A stretch of DNA of 64,000 nucleotides from Phycisphaerales bacterium. GTDB lineage: Bacteria; Planctomycetota; Phycisphaerae; Phycisphaerales; SM1A02. Positions 26,972 through 36,104 of this stretch are shown piece by piece (positions within the stretch are counted from its first letter, which is position 1; every line of letters starts with the position of its first letter). The position numbers and the translations under genes were made by a program. The notes under the pieces were generated by a model. The model saw only the letters and a list, made by a program, of their open reading frames with translations. It had not been told where the DNA came from and made no database searches. The stretch lies in NCBI GenBank assembly GCA_009692045.1, contig SIAA01000003.1, forward strand, positions 1-64,000. Reading direction: 5' to 3'.

Positions 26972-27889
26972 TCAGGCTTCGTTACTCTTATTGACGGCAG
27001 CAAGTGTCGACCGCCGGGGAAAAGCGCTCCACACCTTCCCGAGTGGCCCGCTCAGCGCGTAGAAAGTGAACAGCAGGGCTGTCGTCTCCTGGAACCAGAA
27101 GGGAAGAAACGCTAGGGGGAGGATCACTCTTATCAGCCAGCCGAAATCGCGCTTGCCGCGGAACCATCGATTGAATGCATGGGCGTAGCGGAGGCGGGAG
27201 ACCATGGCCAGCGCGCACAGAATGGTGACGAGTGGAATCAACAGCGAGGAACTCCGGCCGAAGCCATCCGGTGCATCGTTGCCGTAAGTGATCACCAGCA
27301 GGTGCTGGTGCAGCAGGGTGAGACTCGCCACGGCACCCGCGGCTCCCGGAGTGGGAAGTCCTCGGAAGTATCGGTGATCCTGGGCGGCGGTGGAGGTGAC
27401 CTCCACATTGAAGCGAGCAAGCCGCAGCGCAGCGCAGCAGATGTAGATCGCGGCGATGGCCCACATGAGTTTGGCGTAAATGTTGTCGGCATCGGGGCCG
27501 AGGATGCCGGTGTAGTGCTCGCCCCCGTAGTAAGAACTGACGAGGCGCAGCATCATGAATGCCGGCGCCGCGCCAAAGGTAACCATGTCGGCCATCGAGT
27601 CCAGCTGCGCGCCAAAGCCGCTCGCCGACTTGGTCAATCGGGCTGCCAGGCCATCGATGCCATCGAAGAACATTCCCAGAAAAACAAGGGAGCCAGCGAT
27701 CGTGAGCGTGCTCCAGCCAAGAAACGCGCTTGGTCCAATGGGCTTGGCGGCATAGTGGATCGCGGCAAACCCGCACACTAGGTTTCCCAGAGTGAACAAA
27801 GTGGGGATGACCGCAACGGCGCGCAGTCGGCGCGGTTTCTGGCGACCAAACTGAGGCGATGGGTTGTCGCTGCTTGTTGACTGCGGCAT
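26972..27889 (-). CDS. pssA: CDP-diacylglycerol-serine O-phosphatidyltransferase
   Basis: Membrane enzyme making phosphatidylserine. The CDP-alcohol phosphotransferase signature DG-x2-AR-x8-G-x3-D-x3-D is complete in DGLAARLTK...GAQLDSMAD. Several membrane helices follow. I start at the ATG at 27889 (305 residues), because the longer frame overlaps the upstream gene with low-quality sequence. A phosphatidylserine decarboxylase gene is not adjacent. It is part of the minus-strand run AsmA-like, LOG fusion, pssA, trpB, ABC exporter. Confidence 0.92.
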   Translation of the reverse strand: MPQSTSSDNPSPQFGRQKPRRLRAVAVIPTLFTLGNLVCGFAAIHYAAKPIGPSAFLGWSTLTIAGSLVFLGMFFDGIDGLAARLTKSASGFGAQLDSMADMVTFGAAPAFMMLRLVSSYYGGEHYTGILGPDADNIYAKLMWAIAAIYICCAALRLARFNVEVTSTAAQDHRYFRGLPTPGAAGAVASLTLLHQHLLVITYGNDAPDGFGRSSSLLIPLVTILCALAMVSRLRYAHAFNRWFRGKRDFGWLIRVILPLAFLPFWFQETTALLFTFYALSGPLGKVWSAFPRRSTLAAVNKSNEA

Positions 27890-27908
27890 CTGTGGGTCGA
27901 GGCTGATA

Positions 27909-29786
27909 TTAGTTGGCGGGAGGGAAGATCGTGTCGGGGATGGCGGGCAGGAACAGAAGGACAGTGCGTCGGGCATCCTCGGTTGCGGTACTCGCACCGG
28001 ACGCGAAGAGCCACTCACCCATGGTGATGGGAAGTTCGCCCGGAGGTCCCGCACCCTCGGCAGCGGCCGCTCGTCCAGTGATCAAGAGTCCTTCACCACG
28101 ATTGAGGGTCAGTCCAATCCGGCAGCCGGGAACCGGTGTGCCGCGCATGGCGCCGGCGGTGGTTGACTCCAGTTTCACTGGGGCGCTGCCCTCCAGCACG
28201 GTTGCGGCTACCTCGAGGTCCACGACTCCACCGTTTTCAACGGGAAGCGTCCAGCCCCGAAACACCAGGCGCACCACGCCGGGACCGATGCTCGCAGGTC
28301 TGCCATCCACCAGCATCACCTCGTTCCCCGCGGCAACCCGCTGAAACGCTTCGCGCCAGTAGGGGGTTTGCCCGTGCCAAACCCGCACATCTGTGTAGGA
28401 GCCATTGAAGGATGCCAGCAGTTCGTCCAAGCTGGCTACGGAAATGCTCTTGGCCACCAAACCGTTGCGACGCAACTGCGATTGGGTGTTGGCGTCCGAT
28501 GCGAGAGGATCTGCCAATGTCGCCAGAGCTCGATCAATCGACTCCGCATGATCAGGGACCGACCACAAAACCAACTCGATCCCCTCGCTCTGGCGAAGAG
28601 CGGAACTTGCCGCTTGCACAGAGATCGGATCGGGAGTCGCACTCGCAGTCACGCTCTCGGCAGCCTCACAAGCGGAGAGCGCGCCCGAGGCTGCAAGCAG
28701 GAACAAGAGCAGGGTGGTAGCGGACTTTGCGGCAGTGTCATTGAGCCGATTAATCAACTGTCTGAGCATGCCATGATTGCGCCGCGATGACTGATAGACG
28801 AGCCGAGGTAGATCCTCGAGTTCTCCCTCCTGAGGAAGGGCGGAGCACTGCACAAAGGTCCCGCTAGCGCAAAGAGGGGCGAAGTCGCGGCGAATGTCGG
28901 TCAGTTCGGCTTCGCTCATCGAGCTCTGCATGCGAATCACGAACGAGTCGCCTACGAAGCGGCTGGAGTGAAATCGCCTGTAGAAGTGGGTCACGCGCTG
29001 CACCGCATCGGACGGACTAGCGGCGATCTCCACCAACGACATGTCCTCGGCACTGATGAAGCCGTCCCTCAGCAGATGCTTCTCAGTGTGTTCTTTCCAT
29101 GCCTGCCAAAAACCCCGGGGAGAGCCGGCAGAATCCGCGCCCTCCACCAGCACGATGGGGATGGGCGCGGCGCGACCCGTCTGCACCAGAGTCAGCGCTT
29201 CGAAGAGTTCGTCCATGGTGCCGAAGCCGCCGGGGAACACGGCCACAGCATCGGCGTGCGAGAGAAACATCAGCTTGCGGGTGAAGAAGTAGCGAAACTC
29301 CACCAGCTTGGGATCACCGAGGATTATGTCATTGGCCCGCGCCTCGGTGGGTAGGCGAATGGCCAAGCCGAAACAGGCGTCTCGACCGGCATCTTCCAGC
29401 GCCGCCTGCATGATCCCGCCAGCGGCTCCCGTGGTGACCATCCATCCTGCTGAAGCCATATCGCGGCCGAACTCACGCGCAGCGGTGTAGTCGGCGTGGT
29501 CAGTCGGGGTTCGGGCCGATCCGAAAACGCTCACCTTCAGTGTGCCGCGCCAGCGGTTGAACATGCGATATGCCGTGCGCATCTCTCGCAGCGTCGTACG
29601 CACCAACCGCAGTTGCCCGGTGTCGGCGCCATCCACCTCAAGATGAAGTGCGCTGGCAACCATCTCCTCAACGAGGCGAACCCTCGCGGGCTGAGAAACG
29701 CGGCCGTCGCCGCTGAGTGCCTGAGTTACAAACGATTGGATGGCATGCCGTAGAGCGAGGGATGAATCAGGGTTGGGAGTTGTCAA
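27909..29786 (-). CDS. LOG-family (lysine decarboxylase-like fold) protein fused in frame to a lipoprotein-like module
   Basis: Residues about 80-280 are a LOG/TIGR00730 domain with signature PGGFGTMDE (185-193) and an upstream glycine loop (GAAGGIMQAAL). Such proteins are nucleotide-monophosphate phosphoribohydrolases. After about residue 335 the frame continues into a typical lipoprotein signal: a hydrophobic run (about 355-370) and lipobox LSAC with C373. About 250 residues of unrecognised extracytoplasmic-looking sequence follow. An internal ATG at 28769 (residue 340) could start the second part separately. The first codon is TTG at 29786. Either a real cytosol-to-exterior fusion or two products from one frame; the sequence cannot decide. 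Confidence 0.75.
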   Translation of the reverse strand: MTTPNPDSSLALRHAIQSFVTQALSGDGRVSQPARVRLVEEMVASALHLEVDGADTGQLRLVRTTLREMRTAYRMFNRWRGTLKVSVFGSARTPTDHADYTAAREFGRDMASAGWMVTTGAAGGIMQAALEDAGRDACFGLAIRLPTEARANDIILGDPKLVEFRYFFTRKLMFLSHADAVAVFPGGFGTMDELFEALTLVQTGRAAPIPIVLVEGADSAGSPRGFWQAWKEHTEKHLLRDGFISAEDMSLVEIAASPSDAVQRVTHFYRRFHSSRFVGDSFVIRMQSSMSEAELTDIRRDFAPLCASGTFVQCSALPQEGELEDLPRLVYQSSRRNHGMLRQLINRLNDTAAKSATTLLLFLLAASGALSACEAAESVTASATPDPISVQAASSALRQSEGIELVLWSVPDHAESIDRALATLADPLASDANTQSQLRRNGLVAKSISVASLDELLASFNGSYTDVRVWHGQTPYWREAFQRVAAGNEVMLVDGRPASIGPGVVRLVFRGWTLPVENGGVVDLEVAATVLEGSAPVKLESTTAGAMRGTPVPGCRIGLTLNRGEGLLITGRAAAAEGAGPPGELPITMGEWLFASGASTATEDARRTVLLFLPAIPDTIFPPAN

Positions 29787-29808
29787 ATGGGCCTTGCGGG
29801 CATGGCGT

Positions 29809-32800
29809 TCAACTGCCTGCCTTCGATTCGATGGAAATGTCAGGAAGTGTTGGTGGAGCAGTCAGGTCTGGCAGTGGTGCCAGCCGTACTGTGGGACTCT
29901 GTAGCGTACCGCTCAAGTCGAGTTTGTAGATGGCATCGCTGAGTGTGCCCACGAAATCGCTGAGGATGGGTACGGTTCCCCGAGCACGGAGGCGCATGGC
30001 GAACTCGCCGCTCGTCAGGGACATATCCCCATCTCCCATCACGCGCAATGAGTTGCTGGAGAGATTGAAGGTGTCGAAGTGCAGGATGTCATCGTGAATG
30101 GAGAAGTCGAACTCGCCGCTATCGAGCGAGCCGCCCAGGGGCAGTGTGAGCTGCGAAATCTGGGCGAATCCCAGGAGGAAACTGGAGCGCGCCAACTCGG
30201 CGTCATGGATGACAATCTGTCCCCGTCCCTCGCGCACCGGTGTGCCGTCAGTCTGCAGGAGACGATCCAGAAAGATTCGCCCATCAACTGTTCCCGAGTC
30301 GGCGGTGTCACCGGAGAATCCTGGCAGGCAAAGTCCAAGCGGCACTTCGCTGATGGAGATATCGGCGGCATAAACGGCTGGGGAGTCAAGGGAGATCGCT
30401 GCAAAGCAGCAGATGCGCCCGCTCCCTAGTCGCGCCTCGGGAATCTCCACCTGCAGTTCGCCCACGCCGAGCGGTTTCGTGATCATGCAAGTCACATCCG
30501 TCATCGGCAGCCCGCGCGCGCTGATGGAGCAGGCTTGGAGATTCATCACCAGACTCGAGGAAACACTCGTCACCTGCGCGGCGAATGATCCCTCCGCTGC
30601 TAGGTCGCTGAGCGCGAAGCCTGGCTCCAGGGAGCCACCTAGGATTGAAACCTCGCCGGCGACATTGAGGGGAGAACCGCCGCCAGCGCTGCTCACACGG
30701 AGCATGGGGATGGAGAGCTGATCGCTCCACTGTAGCTTCACCGATGCGAGTGCCAGCTCGACGGCATCGGGCGTCGCTCCCAGAAGCGCACTGAACGGCC
30801 CGATGGTGTTCATGCTCATCAGGATGTCCAGAGATGGTTGGGCAGTCTCAGTCGAGAGCCATCCGTCAGCGCTGAATGACCCGCCTAGGATCGAGCCATT
30901 GAGATCTCGGAGCGTTATGAGGTCGTTGTGTATCTCTAGACGGCTGTGCGGGGCAAACACCGCATCAAACTGATTCTCACCCTCTCCCAGTTGCAAGGTA
31001 TGAGGGCTGGCCTGCAAGTAGAACTGTGACTCAGCGCCAGAGGAGGATGAAAACGAGGCGTCGAATGAGCCTTGCGGCTCGAACTGGTCGTAGAGCTCTA
31101 CCGCGTCGAGTGCTCCCAGCTGCACGAGCGTCTCCCTCATGGCAGGGCTCTCCAGCCGCCCCAATGCGATTGTGCCCAGCATCTGAAGCGAGTCGCTGGA
31201 GAGTCCATAAGCACCCTCCAAGCAAAGTGAACTGGTGAATGGGCCGCCATCGCAGCTCAGGTCGCAGGCAAAGCCATCAGCCAGAACTCGGTCGTTTTCG
31301 ATGACGATGCGGCCCCCTGTGGGGACGAGCGATACCGCGCCGGTCGGGAAACGGAAATCGACCTGATGAGGAGTGATTTCCATGCGGGTAAGGATGTCCT
31401 CGCCAATCCCGTCGCAGGTGAGGTGTGCAGCAAATGATCCCCGAGGATTCCAGCGTTTCCACAGGGCATCCGCGGCAGCTCTTCCCGGATGCGGCGCCAG
31501 GTTGATCAGATACTCCTCAAGTTCCAAGTTGTGAAACTCGGCGCGAAGCAGCCAACTGCGGCGGGCAAACTCGTGATCCGCCTCGGCGTGGATCGTGCCA
31601 TCTCTTCGTCGTCCGTCAAATGAAGTCAGATGCACCCCCTGGGAATCGACACTAATGTTGATTAGGCAGTCGGCAAGGGTGAATCCCTCAGGCCAGAATA
31701 GGGCGGTAGCACCCAATGGCTGCAAGACCTCCGGGTGAGGCGATACCCGTGCCCCGCTCAGTTCGCAGTCGACGGCGAACTGCACCTCCTCATTGCTGTT
31801 GGCGAACACGCGGCCTTGACAGTCGCCGCTGCCATGAACACCGAACTGTCTGAGAATCAGACCACCTCGAGAGAGTTCCGTCCCTGGCCAACCCGCAGGG
31901 CAATTCTTGTCATCGGGAGGAATCGCATGTTCCAATCGCTCGTCGATGCGCACCCCCTCTACTTGAAAGCCGATCTCGGGAAGGAAGGCGCGTCCCTTCT
32001 CTCGGCGGGGCGTATCAATGCGTCCCCATACTGTTCCGCTGCCACCGTCAAGGGTGCTGATTCGCAGGCCGGGAGGGGGAAACTCCACGGCGTCCTCACC
32101 AATCACAATGGTGCCCTCGGTCACTCGCAGCGGTAGCGGAAATGGTTGCAGCAGAACCGACGCCGAATGGATGTCGATGTGCCCGCTCACAACTACTTCG
32201 GCGTCATCGATGGGGGGACGCCGAACATTCAGGGTGAATCCGCCGCGACCACCAACTTCGAAGGCGCCCTCATCCACGATGCGTCGATTGCGTCCGCACT
32301 CCTGAGCGAGAGTGGCGATCTGGGCCGGGTTGCTCTGGGGATCGAGGCTGGCGCTCTCGATCGTGCGCATCAGATCGACTACCCGCGCGGTTGCCGCAGT
32401 CACCTCATCCCCGTTGAAAGTGAGTCCGGCGTCATGGAGCCGCGCCGCCGCCGCTCTATCGAAGACCGTGTCGAAGATGACCCGAGTAGGCGCGGGAAGG
32501 GCCTTGATGAGAGCATCGTCCACCGGCGCGTCGTCGCTAGAGATAGTCAAGTCCACGCTGGGTGCCGCTCCAAGATTGCCGACCTCTCCCACGATCAGGA
32601 TGTTGGCATCATCGGAGCCGAGCCCACGGAGATACTCCACATGGGCGTCGTCTCCCGCGAACTTGAGATGGGCCTGAATCTGACGCAGTGGATAGGGAAA
32701 CGCCGAGAGCGTTCCCGCACCGCGATTGATGATCATGGTTGCTTGAGTGATCACTGGCGATGGACCGAGCGAACCGTCCGCGAGACGCAGGGGGGTGCCG

Positions 32801-34077
32801 CGTGTGGCCGACGCGTCGAACTCAATCGACCAGTCAACAATGCCAAACCCCCGCAACAGATTGCCGGCAGCGCGCGGCAGTTCGATGGCTGCGGCGCGTC
32901 CATCGGGAAGGGACTCAAACTTCGGAATGCGCATATGCAACTCAAGAGGGGAGATCAACAGCGCGCGTTCCAGCCAAGCATTGCGAGTCTCCCACGCAAA
33001 GAGCGTGGGGTCGGCAGCAGTGAAGTCAACCGAGAGCTCGGCGACGATTGGTAGGGGCACGACAGAGCCGTCCGTGCTTGTGCTGCCAAACTCTCCCACT
33101 AGCCGTTCTACCTGCGCCTTCGCGCCATTGATGGTTGCCAAGGCTGAGGTGATGCGAACTCGAGGTGCTCCCCGAGCTTCTCGAAGCTGAGCCCGCTCGA
33201 AGCGAACCCACTCGTCGCCGAGGCCGACATCAGGAAGCGTGACCTCCACATTCTGCAACTCGATCCGCGCGGAGATAGAAGTGCCCTTAGACCAACTGAT
33301 CTGGGCCAGCGGAATGCGGCCAACGGGGTCGAGCTGGCGAATCATGGCGCGGGATGCCGCGGGAAGGAGTCGAATGAACCCCCGTTCCCACTCCAGATCA
33401 TGCAGTCTGATGTCGAACCCCATGTTCAGTTGATCCAACCAGCCATCAACTCGCGCCGGTCGACCTGGGCTGGACACAGCGATGGTTGTGCGACCATCTG
33501 CACCCTCCTTCACTGAGGCTGAAAGCGGGAGCTCGCCTAACAACCGCACCTCGCCGCCCTCTAGGGCACTCATGCGCAGGACGGCGTTAGTGACCTCGAT
33601 CATTTCCACGCGGATGGGCTGGGGCGCCGATGCGGTTGGGGCATCCCAGCCCTCTAGGTGGCGAAGAGACTGGAGATTGAGCCGCCCCGACTCCTGAGTG
33701 TTCTCAACAATATTCAGCTTCACGCCATCCACCCTTACTTCTCTCAGCCGAAGTGCGCCGAAGAGCAGTCGCCACGGTGAAAACGAGATGTCCGCCGTCT
33801 TCACGGCGGCAACTTCATGGGCACCCTCGGGCCAACCGGTCACTTGAAGCGATGCGTCTTCGAGCCGCACCTGCCCGAGGCCCCTCCAACTCAATGACCC
33901 GATGCGCAGGTCTCCTCCCAGCGCATTCGAAAGCCGCGATTCGAGGATTGCTCGGGGAATCCGGCCTTCTAGGACAATGAGGGCGCTGATGATCAGCACT
34001 AGGACCGCTCCCACGAGCAGCCGAATCCGCCGTTTGCCTCTCCTCGAGTGCTGTTTCACGAGACTTGGTTCGCTCAT
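29809..34077 (-). CDS. Giant AsmA/TamB-like envelope protein
   Basis: A 1422-residue protein with a basic cytoplasmic start, one membrane helix (about 19-41) and then a long beta-rich extracytoplasmic region. The segment after the helix (RAILESRLSNALGGDLRIGSLSWRG) is the AsmA/DUF-type start, and the C-terminus (DGDMSLTSGEFAMRLRARGTVP) matches the AsmA-like C-terminal region. Proteins of this bridge-like family are linked to lipid transport between inner and outer membranes. Lying upstream of pssA and an ABC exporter supports an envelope-lipid role, which is inference. Confidence 0.75.
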   Translation of the reverse strand: MSEPSLVKQHSRRGKRRIRLLVGAVLVLIISALIVLEGRIPRAILESRLSNALGGDLRIGSLSWRGLGQVRLEDASLQVTGWPEGAHEVAAVKTADISFSPWRLLFGALRLREVRVDGVKLNIVENTQESGRLNLQSLRHLEGWDAPTASAPQPIRVEMIEVTNAVLRMSALEGGEVRLLGELPLSASVKEGADGRTTIAVSSPGRPARVDGWLDQLNMGFDIRLHDLEWERGFIRLLPAASRAMIRQLDPVGRIPLAQISWSKGTSISARIELQNVEVTLPDVGLGDEWVRFERAQLREARGAPRVRITSALATINGAKAQVERLVGEFGSTSTDGSVVPLPIVAELSVDFTAADPTLFAWETRNAWLERALLISPLELHMRIPKFESLPDGRAAAIELPRAAGNLLRGFGIVDWSIEFDASATRGTPLRLADGSLGPSPVITQATMIINRGAGTLSAFPYPLRQIQAHLKFAGDDAHVEYLRGLGSDDANILIVGEVGNLGAAPSVDLTISSDDAPVDDALIKALPAPTRVIFDTVFDRAAAARLHDAGLTFNGDEVTAATARVVDLMRTIESASLDPQSNPAQIATLAQECGRNRRIVDEGAFEVGGRGGFTLNVRRPPIDDAEVVVSGHIDIHSASVLLQPFPLPLRVTEGTIVIGEDAVEFPPPGLRISTLDGGSGTVWGRIDTPRREKGRAFLPEIGFQVEGVRIDERLEHAIPPDDKNCPAGWPGTELSRGGLILRQFGVHGSGDCQGRVFANSNEEVQFAVDCELSGARVSPHPEVLQPLGATALFWPEGFTLADCLINISVDSQGVHLTSFDGRRRDGTIHAEADHEFARRSWLLRAEFHNLELEEYLINLAPHPGRAAADALWKRWNPRGSFAAHLTCDGIGEDILTRMEITPHQVDFRFPTGAVSLVPTGGRIVIENDRVLADGFACDLSCDGGPFTSSLCLEGAYGLSSDSLQMLGTIALGRLESPAMRETLVQLGALDAVELYDQFEPQGSFDASFSSSSGAESQFYLQASPHTLQLGEGENQFDAVFAPHSRLEIHNDLITLRDLNGSILGGSFSADGWLSTETAQPSLDILMSMNTIGPFSALLGATPDAVELALASVKLQWSDQLSIPMLRVSSAGGGSPLNVAGEVSILGGSLEPGFALSDLAAEGSFAAQVTSVSSSLVMNLQACSISARGLPMTDVTCMITKPLGVGELQVEIPEARLGSGRICCFAAISLDSPAVYAADISISEVPLGLCLPGFSGDTADSGTVDGRIFLDRLLQTDGTPVREGRGQIVIHDAELARSSFLLGFAQISQLTLPLGGSLDSGEFDFSIHDDILHFDTFNLSSNSLRVMGDGDMSLTSGEFAMRLRARGTVPILSDFVGTLSDAIYKLDLSGTLQSPTVRLAPLPDLTAPPTLPDISIESKAGS

Positions 34078-34133
34078 GGGCTTGCAACCGCCGATTGTAG
34101 TGCTGCTGCCTCGGCGACCGTACTCTTACGGGA

Positions 34134-34385
34134 ATGATTGCAGAATCGATCCTCACCGCTCCTGTTGCCCTCGTGGCGATGCTGGTATTGCTAATGGCGA
34201 TTCTGCTCGCGGTTCCTTTGGCACTTTGGAGTCGGCGCGCCGCGCGTACCGGATCCGGCGCTGGTGAGGAGTTCTGCGGCAGCCGCGGTGCGAGGGAGTC
34301 TGATTCCGCCCCGGACCCCTGGGTCGAGGCGGGCAGGCGCGTGCGAGTTCCCGCGCGGCCCGAAGAGGGGGAGGACCGAAGTTGA
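34134..34385 (+). CDS. Small single-span membrane protein
   Basis: An 83-residue protein with one strong membrane helix (about 9-32) followed by RR and a hydrophilic, charged cytoplasmic-type tail. The TGA stop overlaps the TTG start of the SDR gene (TTGA at 34382-34385), which argues that it is translated. No family recognised. It starts 56 nt from the divergent AsmA-like gene. Confidence 0.55.
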   Translation: MIAESILTAPVALVAMLVLLMAILLAVPLALWSRRAARTGSGAGEEFCGSRGARESDSAPDPWVEAGRRVRVPARPEEGEDRS

Positions 34386-35125
34386 GAGCGGTGATTACGG
34401 GTGCCTCGGCGCGTGTGGGGCGGGCATGTGCTTTGGAGTTGGCCAGGAACGGATTCGACCTAGTCATCACCTGCGAATGCGATGAGCGCGGACTGTCCGA
34501 GACGGCAGCGCTGTGCCTGCATGCCGCGCGGGAGGCGGGGCACACCATCGGCATCGAGCAGCTCAAGGTTGATTTTACTGACGCAGCGCAACTCGAAGCG
34601 TTGGGCGCGCACTTGGCGAGCATTGAGCTTGACGCTCTGGTGCACAACGCCTCGGTGTACTTCGAGTCTGACATCTCGTGCGTGGATGCCGCGGCCGCGG
34701 GGCGCGCCATGGCGGTGAATGCAATCGCGCCATTGATTCTGACTTCGCGGTGTGCCGCATCGCTGCAACGAAGTGTGCTCCCGGGTGGGGCCGCCGTCAT
34801 CTGCATGTGCGACATTCACGCCATGGGTAGACCGCGGCGCAGATTCAGCGCCTACTCCATGAGCAAGGCCGCACTTGGGGAAATGGTGCGGTCGCTTGCT
34901 CTTGACCTGGCACCTCGAGTGCGGGTGATGGGGATCGCGCCGGGGGTAGTGGCCTGGAATGAGATCGAGTCACAGGCCGATCGCGAGGCATACACGCGCC
35001 GGATTCCCCTCGGGCGCGCGGGCACACCAGAGGATGTTGCCAAGGCAATGAGGTGGCTGATTCTGGAGGCTCACTACTTCACGGGGCAGGTGCTGGTGCT
35101 TGATGGCGGTCGGTCGCTGCAGTGA
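34382..35125 (+). CDS. Short-chain dehydrogenase, pteridine reductase (FolM/PTR1)-like
   Basis: A 247-residue NADPH-type oxidoreductase. The cofactor loop is TGASARVG (6-13), with HNAS at 88-91 and catalytic Y158-x3-K162 in AYSMSK. An aspartate (D144 in CMCDIHAMG) replaces the usual SDR serine, and NAIAPLIL is present, both typical of pteridine reductases. It may reduce dihydrofolate or dihydrobiopterin. TTG start coupled to the small membrane protein. Confidence 0.82.
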   Translation: MRAVITGASARVGRACALELARNGFDLVITCECDERGLSETAALCLHAAREAGHTIGIEQLKVDFTDAAQLEALGAHLASIELDALVHNASVYFESDISCVDAAAAGRAMAVNAIAPLILTSRCAASLQRSVLPGGAAVICMCDIHAMGRPRRRFSAYSMSKAALGEMVRSLALDLAPRVRVMGIAPGVVAWNEIESQADREAYTRRIPLGRAGTPEDVAKAMRWLILEAHYFTGQVLVLDGGRSLQ

Positions 35126-36104
35126 TCTCTTGAGATACTTGGGCAACTTCCGCCGGAGTCGCGCCCGCGAGCTCGGCTGCATCTAACCAGTTGAGAGCGC
35201 GAGCAAGGTCGTTGGCCGCAATCCAAGCGCGCGCTGCATGCAGGGCGCCCGAGGGCGGGCCTTTGGCGGCGTGAACCTCCCATGCTTGTGCCGCTTCGAC
35301 TGGATTGCCCACTGCGGTATGAGCGGCTGCCAGTTCCCACGCCGTCGCCTCGAGCGCGCGATCGAGGCGACTTAGCCCGCCTAGGAGCTCCAGCACCTCT
35401 TGATGACGGCTCAGAGAGCGCAGAGCCTTGGATTCGGCGATGCGGAGAGAAACTGAAGTCGGATCGAGTCGCCTTGCTTCTCTAGCAAGATCGAGCGCCC
35501 GGTCGCAGTGTCCACTCATCCGCGACTCCTCACTCAGTGCTGCCAGTGGCCACGGTGAGTCGGGTGCAAGTTGGGCAGCAACCGAGAGGCGTTCACGAGC
35601 GGCATCAAGTCGGTTGGATTGCAGCAGAGCTAGCCCCTCAAACAGAGGGAACTGGGGATTGGTGGGATCGGCACGGGCGGCCTGTCCGAATCTTTCGATG
35701 GCCTCAGGGGTGTAGCCAAGTTGGCCGGCGATGACTCCGGTTGCGTGAAGGATGGGTGCCCATGTCGGCGCCAGTCGGCAGGTGATTCGATAGCTGTCAA
35801 GCGCCTTCTGGAGCGCGACCTTGCGCCCAGATTCGTCGGAGGCTGAAGCCGCAGCCAGCGCCCATGATCGAGCTAGCAACTCCCATGCCTGATGATCCGT
35901 GGGGTGAAGTTCCGTGAGGCGCTCGGCGAGGCTGCATGCTTGAGCGACCTCACCCGTTGCCAAGAACTTCTCGGCGGCGCGGGCCGAATCTGCGAAGCTC
36001 ACGAAGGCAGCCGGGGCGGTGCCGGCCGGCCTAGGGTTGGTCGCACTGTCATCGCAGGCGGGCAACAGGAGCAGGGTGAGAGATAGGTAGAATCGCTTGT
36101 TCAT
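35079..36104 (-). CDS. TPR-repeat lipoprotein
   Basis: A 341-residue protein. Starting at the ATG at 36104 gives NKRF then a hydrophobic run and lipobox LLPAC with C17, a convincing lipoprotein signal. The mature part is almost all tetratricopeptide repeats (for example HPTDHQAWELLARSWALA and ADPTNPQFPLFEGLALLQ). It probably scaffolds protein complexes at the membrane. The C-terminus overlaps the convergent SDR by 47 nt. The start codon shares CATG with the start of divergent valS. Confidence 0.8.
   Translation of the reverse strand: MNKRFYLSLTLLLLPACDDSATNPRPAGTAPAAFVSFADSARAAEKFLATGEVAQACSLAERLTELHPTDHQAWELLARSWALAAASASDESGRKVALQKALDSYRITCRLAPTWAPILHATGVIAGQLGYTPEAIERFGQAARADPTNPQFPLFEGLALLQSNRLDAARERLSVAAQLAPDSPWPLAALSEESRMSGHCDRALDLAREARRLDPTSVSLRIAESKALRSLSRHQEVLELLGGLSRLDRALEATAWELAAAHTAVGNPVEAAQAWEVHAAKGPPSGALHAARAWIAANDLARALNWLDAAELAGATPAEVAQVSQEITAATDRHQAPAPAP

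Noticed and set aside
32146-33054. 302-codon plus-strand ORF inside the AsmA-like gene
   Set aside because: Antisense shadow of a long coherent frame; charged low-complexity sequence without domains.
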